Assembly (NCBI GenBank): GCA_025934635.1
Contig: JAICWX010000408.1
Location: 1 to 6,826, forward strand
Source: Streptosporangiaceae bacterium
GTDB lineage: Bacteria; Actinomycetota; Actinomycetes; Streptosporangiales; Streptosporangiaceae
DNA length: 6,826 nucleotides
Reading direction: 5' to 3'
A program made the position numbers and the translations under genes. Position 1 is the first letter of the stretch. Each line of letters opens with the position of its first letter. Shown piece by piece: positions 5,722 to 6,826 of this stretch. The notes under the pieces were generated by a model. That model had not been told where the DNA came from and did not search any database. It saw nothing but the letters and a program-made list of their open reading frames with translations.

Positions 5722-5750
5722 TTGAACTTGTTCAACTTGAACTTGTTCAA
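5722..5750. promoter_or_regulatory. Tandem palindromic operator for the TetR-type repressor
   Basis: TTGAACTTGTTCAA occurs twice, at 5722-5735 and 5737-5750, separated by one base, giving an exact 15-base direct repeat. Each copy is a perfect inverted repeat (TTGAAC/GTTCAA) with a two-base centre, and the junction forms a third palindrome, GTTCAA-C-TTGAAC (5730-5742). It lies between the divergent repressor and exporter genes, is AT-rich against its surroundings, and ends 42 bases before the exporter ATG. The TTGAAC and TTGTTC arms can also act as -35 boxes for the exporter, with TTCAAT or TAGAGC (5746-5756) as -10. Bound repressor would therefore cover the promoter. Confidence 0.85.
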
Positions 5751-5792
5751 TAGAGCCAGAACCGAAGGGACCTTCCCGAAGGAGTCGCTGTC

Positions 5793-6826
5793 ATGTCCCA
5801 CTTCAAAACCACCGCCGCGCCGGTGACCTCGGCCGAGCCGGCCGCCCGGCCGCCCGTGCCGCCCGGTGTCGTCCTGGCCATCGCGTGCGTGGCCAACTTC
5901 ATGGTCATCATCGACACGTCGATCGTGAACGTCGCCCTGCCGGCCATGAAGACCGCTCTCGGGCTCTCGGCCGCCGATCAGCAGTGGGTGGTCGATGCGT
6001 ACCTGATCACCTTCGGCGGGTTCCTGCTCCTCGCGGCCCGGGCCGGCGACCTGTTCGGCCGCAACGGCGTGTTCCAGGGCGGCCTGACGGTCTTCACCGC
6101 CGCCAGCCTGGCCGGCGGCCTGGCCCAGAGTCCGTGGCTGCTGATCGCGGCCCGCGTCCTGCAGGGCGTCGGTGCCGCCGCGCTGGCCTCGTCGAGCCTG
6201 AGCCTGATCACCGCCAGCCACCCGGAAGGCCCGGCCCGCACCCGCGCCCTGTCCCTGTGGGCCGCGGCGGGCTCGTCGGCCGGCGCCGTGGGGGTCGTGC
6301 TGGGCGGCCTGCTCACCACCGGGTTTTCCTGGCGCTACGTGCTGTTCATCAACGTCCCCATCGGCGTCGCGCTGCTCATCGCCGCCGCGGCCAGCCCGGT
6401 GCCGTCACCGGCCAGGCGTGACGGGACCCGCCTCGACCTGCCGGGCGCGCTCACCGTCACCGCCGGGGTCAGCTCCCTGGTCTTCGCCGTCTCCCAGGCC
6501 ACCAGCCAGGGGTGGGGATCGGTCCCGGTGCTCGCCGCCCTGACCGCCGCGGTGGTTCTCCTGACCGCGTTCGGCCTGATCGAGGTGCGCAGCGCGGCCC
6601 CGCTCGTCCCGCTCGGCATCCTCAGGCGGCGCCCCCTGGCCGTGGGCAATACCCTCATGGCCTGCCTGGGTGTGGTCATGACCAGCGGCTTTTTCTTCCT
6701 GTCGCTCTACTTCCAGCAGATCCTCGGGTACAGCGCGCTGCGCACCGGGGCGGCCATCGTCCCCATGACCGTGCTGCTGGCGGCCGGACCGCTGGTAGCC
6801 AAGCGGCTCCTGCCGCGCTTCGGCCC
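5793..6826 (+). CDS. MFS drug:proton antiporter, DHA2 (EmrB/QacA) family, partial at 3' end
   Basis: The first 344 codons of a membrane exporter of the 14-helix DHA2 group (usually about 480-520 residues); the gene runs off the window. Residues 1-24 are a Pro/Ala-rich cytoplasmic head. Family motifs are in order: FMVIIDTSIVNVALP (36-50, first helix, with the acidic residue typical of drug exporters), motif A as AGDLFGRNG (84-92), motif B as RVLQGVGAA (121-129) and motif C as GAVGVVLGG (164-172). In motif C the usual GP is replaced by GV, as I recall from other actinobacterial members. FSWRYVLFINVPIG (178-191) is also typical. Ten helices are visible before the cut. GAAGGAG (5778-5784) lies 8 bases before the ATG. 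It should use the proton gradient to export a drug or secondary metabolite, under control of the divergent TetR-type repressor. The substrate cannot be read from sequence. Confidence 0.93.
   Translation, partial: MSHFKTTAAPVTSAEPAARPPVPPGVVLAIACVANFMVIIDTSIVNVALPAMKTALGLSAADQQWVVDAYLITFGGFLLLAARAGDLFGRNGVFQGGLTVFTAASLAGGLAQSPWLLIAARVLQGVGAAALASSSLSLITASHPEGPARTRALSLWAAAGSSAGAVGVVLGGLLTTGFSWRYVLFINVPIGVALLIAAAASPVPSPARRDGTRLDLPGALTVTAGVSSLVFAVSQATSQGWGSVPVLAALTAAVVLLTAFGLIEVRSAAPLVPLGILRRRPLAVGNTLMACLGVVMTSGFFFLSLYFQQILGYSALRTGAAIVPMTVLLAAGPLVAKRLLPRFG

Noticed and set aside
4800..6221. Minus-strand open frame of 473 codons spanning the repressor and exporter.
   Set aside because: It crosses two confidently identified genes and the AT-rich operator and has no motif of its own.

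Overview
The window is high-GC DNA with GC-rich third codon positions, G-rich ribosome binding sites and two protein families (a small two-helix membrane protein and a YcaQ/AlkZ-like winged-helix protein) typical of Actinomycetota. A Streptomyces- or Streptosporangiales-type actinomycete fits best; the genus cannot be read from the sequence. There is no rRNA, tRNA, CRISPR array, transposase or complete insertion sequence.

Layout. (1) 44-1191: a small secreted protein, apparently a chimera of one GYW-type repeat and the back half of a CHAP/NlpC-like domain without its catalytic cysteine, followed 29 bases later by an unrecognised protein with about six membrane segments. (2) 1203-2207: a wreck. 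A DUF885 metallopeptidase-like gene has lost several internal blocks including its HExxPGHH zinc motif, its pieces lie in two frames, and its last piece runs in frame into the first ~95 residues of an AlkZ-like winged-helix protein that is itself cut off. (3) 2208-2760: a stretch of lower GC holding an intact 96-residue two-helix membrane protein and a strong hairpin terminator. (4) 2904-4361: a large uncharacterised soluble protein, probably translated from a leaderless GTG start. (5) 4487-4926, minus strand: a fragment of a type III restriction endonuclease (Res) subunit, missing both ends and carrying a single-base deletion. (6) 5039-6826: an intact divergent pair, a TetR-class repressor (minus) and a 14-TM drug:proton antiporter of the DHA2/EmrB-QacA family (plus, cut by the window end), with two tandem copies of a perfect palindrome, TTGAACTTGTTCAA, between them.

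Only the last block reads as a clear functional unit: the repressor should sit on the twin operator and shut off both itself and the exporter until a small molecule releases it. It is built like tetracycline TetR, but the residue that coordinates Mg-tetracycline through histidine is a methionine here, so the ligand is probably not tetracycline. The rest is unusual for its density of broken genes: three clear gene remnants plus one probable domain-deleted protein in about 5 kb. That suggests an accessory region shaped by repeated deletion. I do not see a convincing new multi-gene system; the most unusual items are the deletion mosaic at 1203-2207, the Cys-less CHAP chimera beside an orphan membrane protein, and the uncharacterised 485-residue protein.
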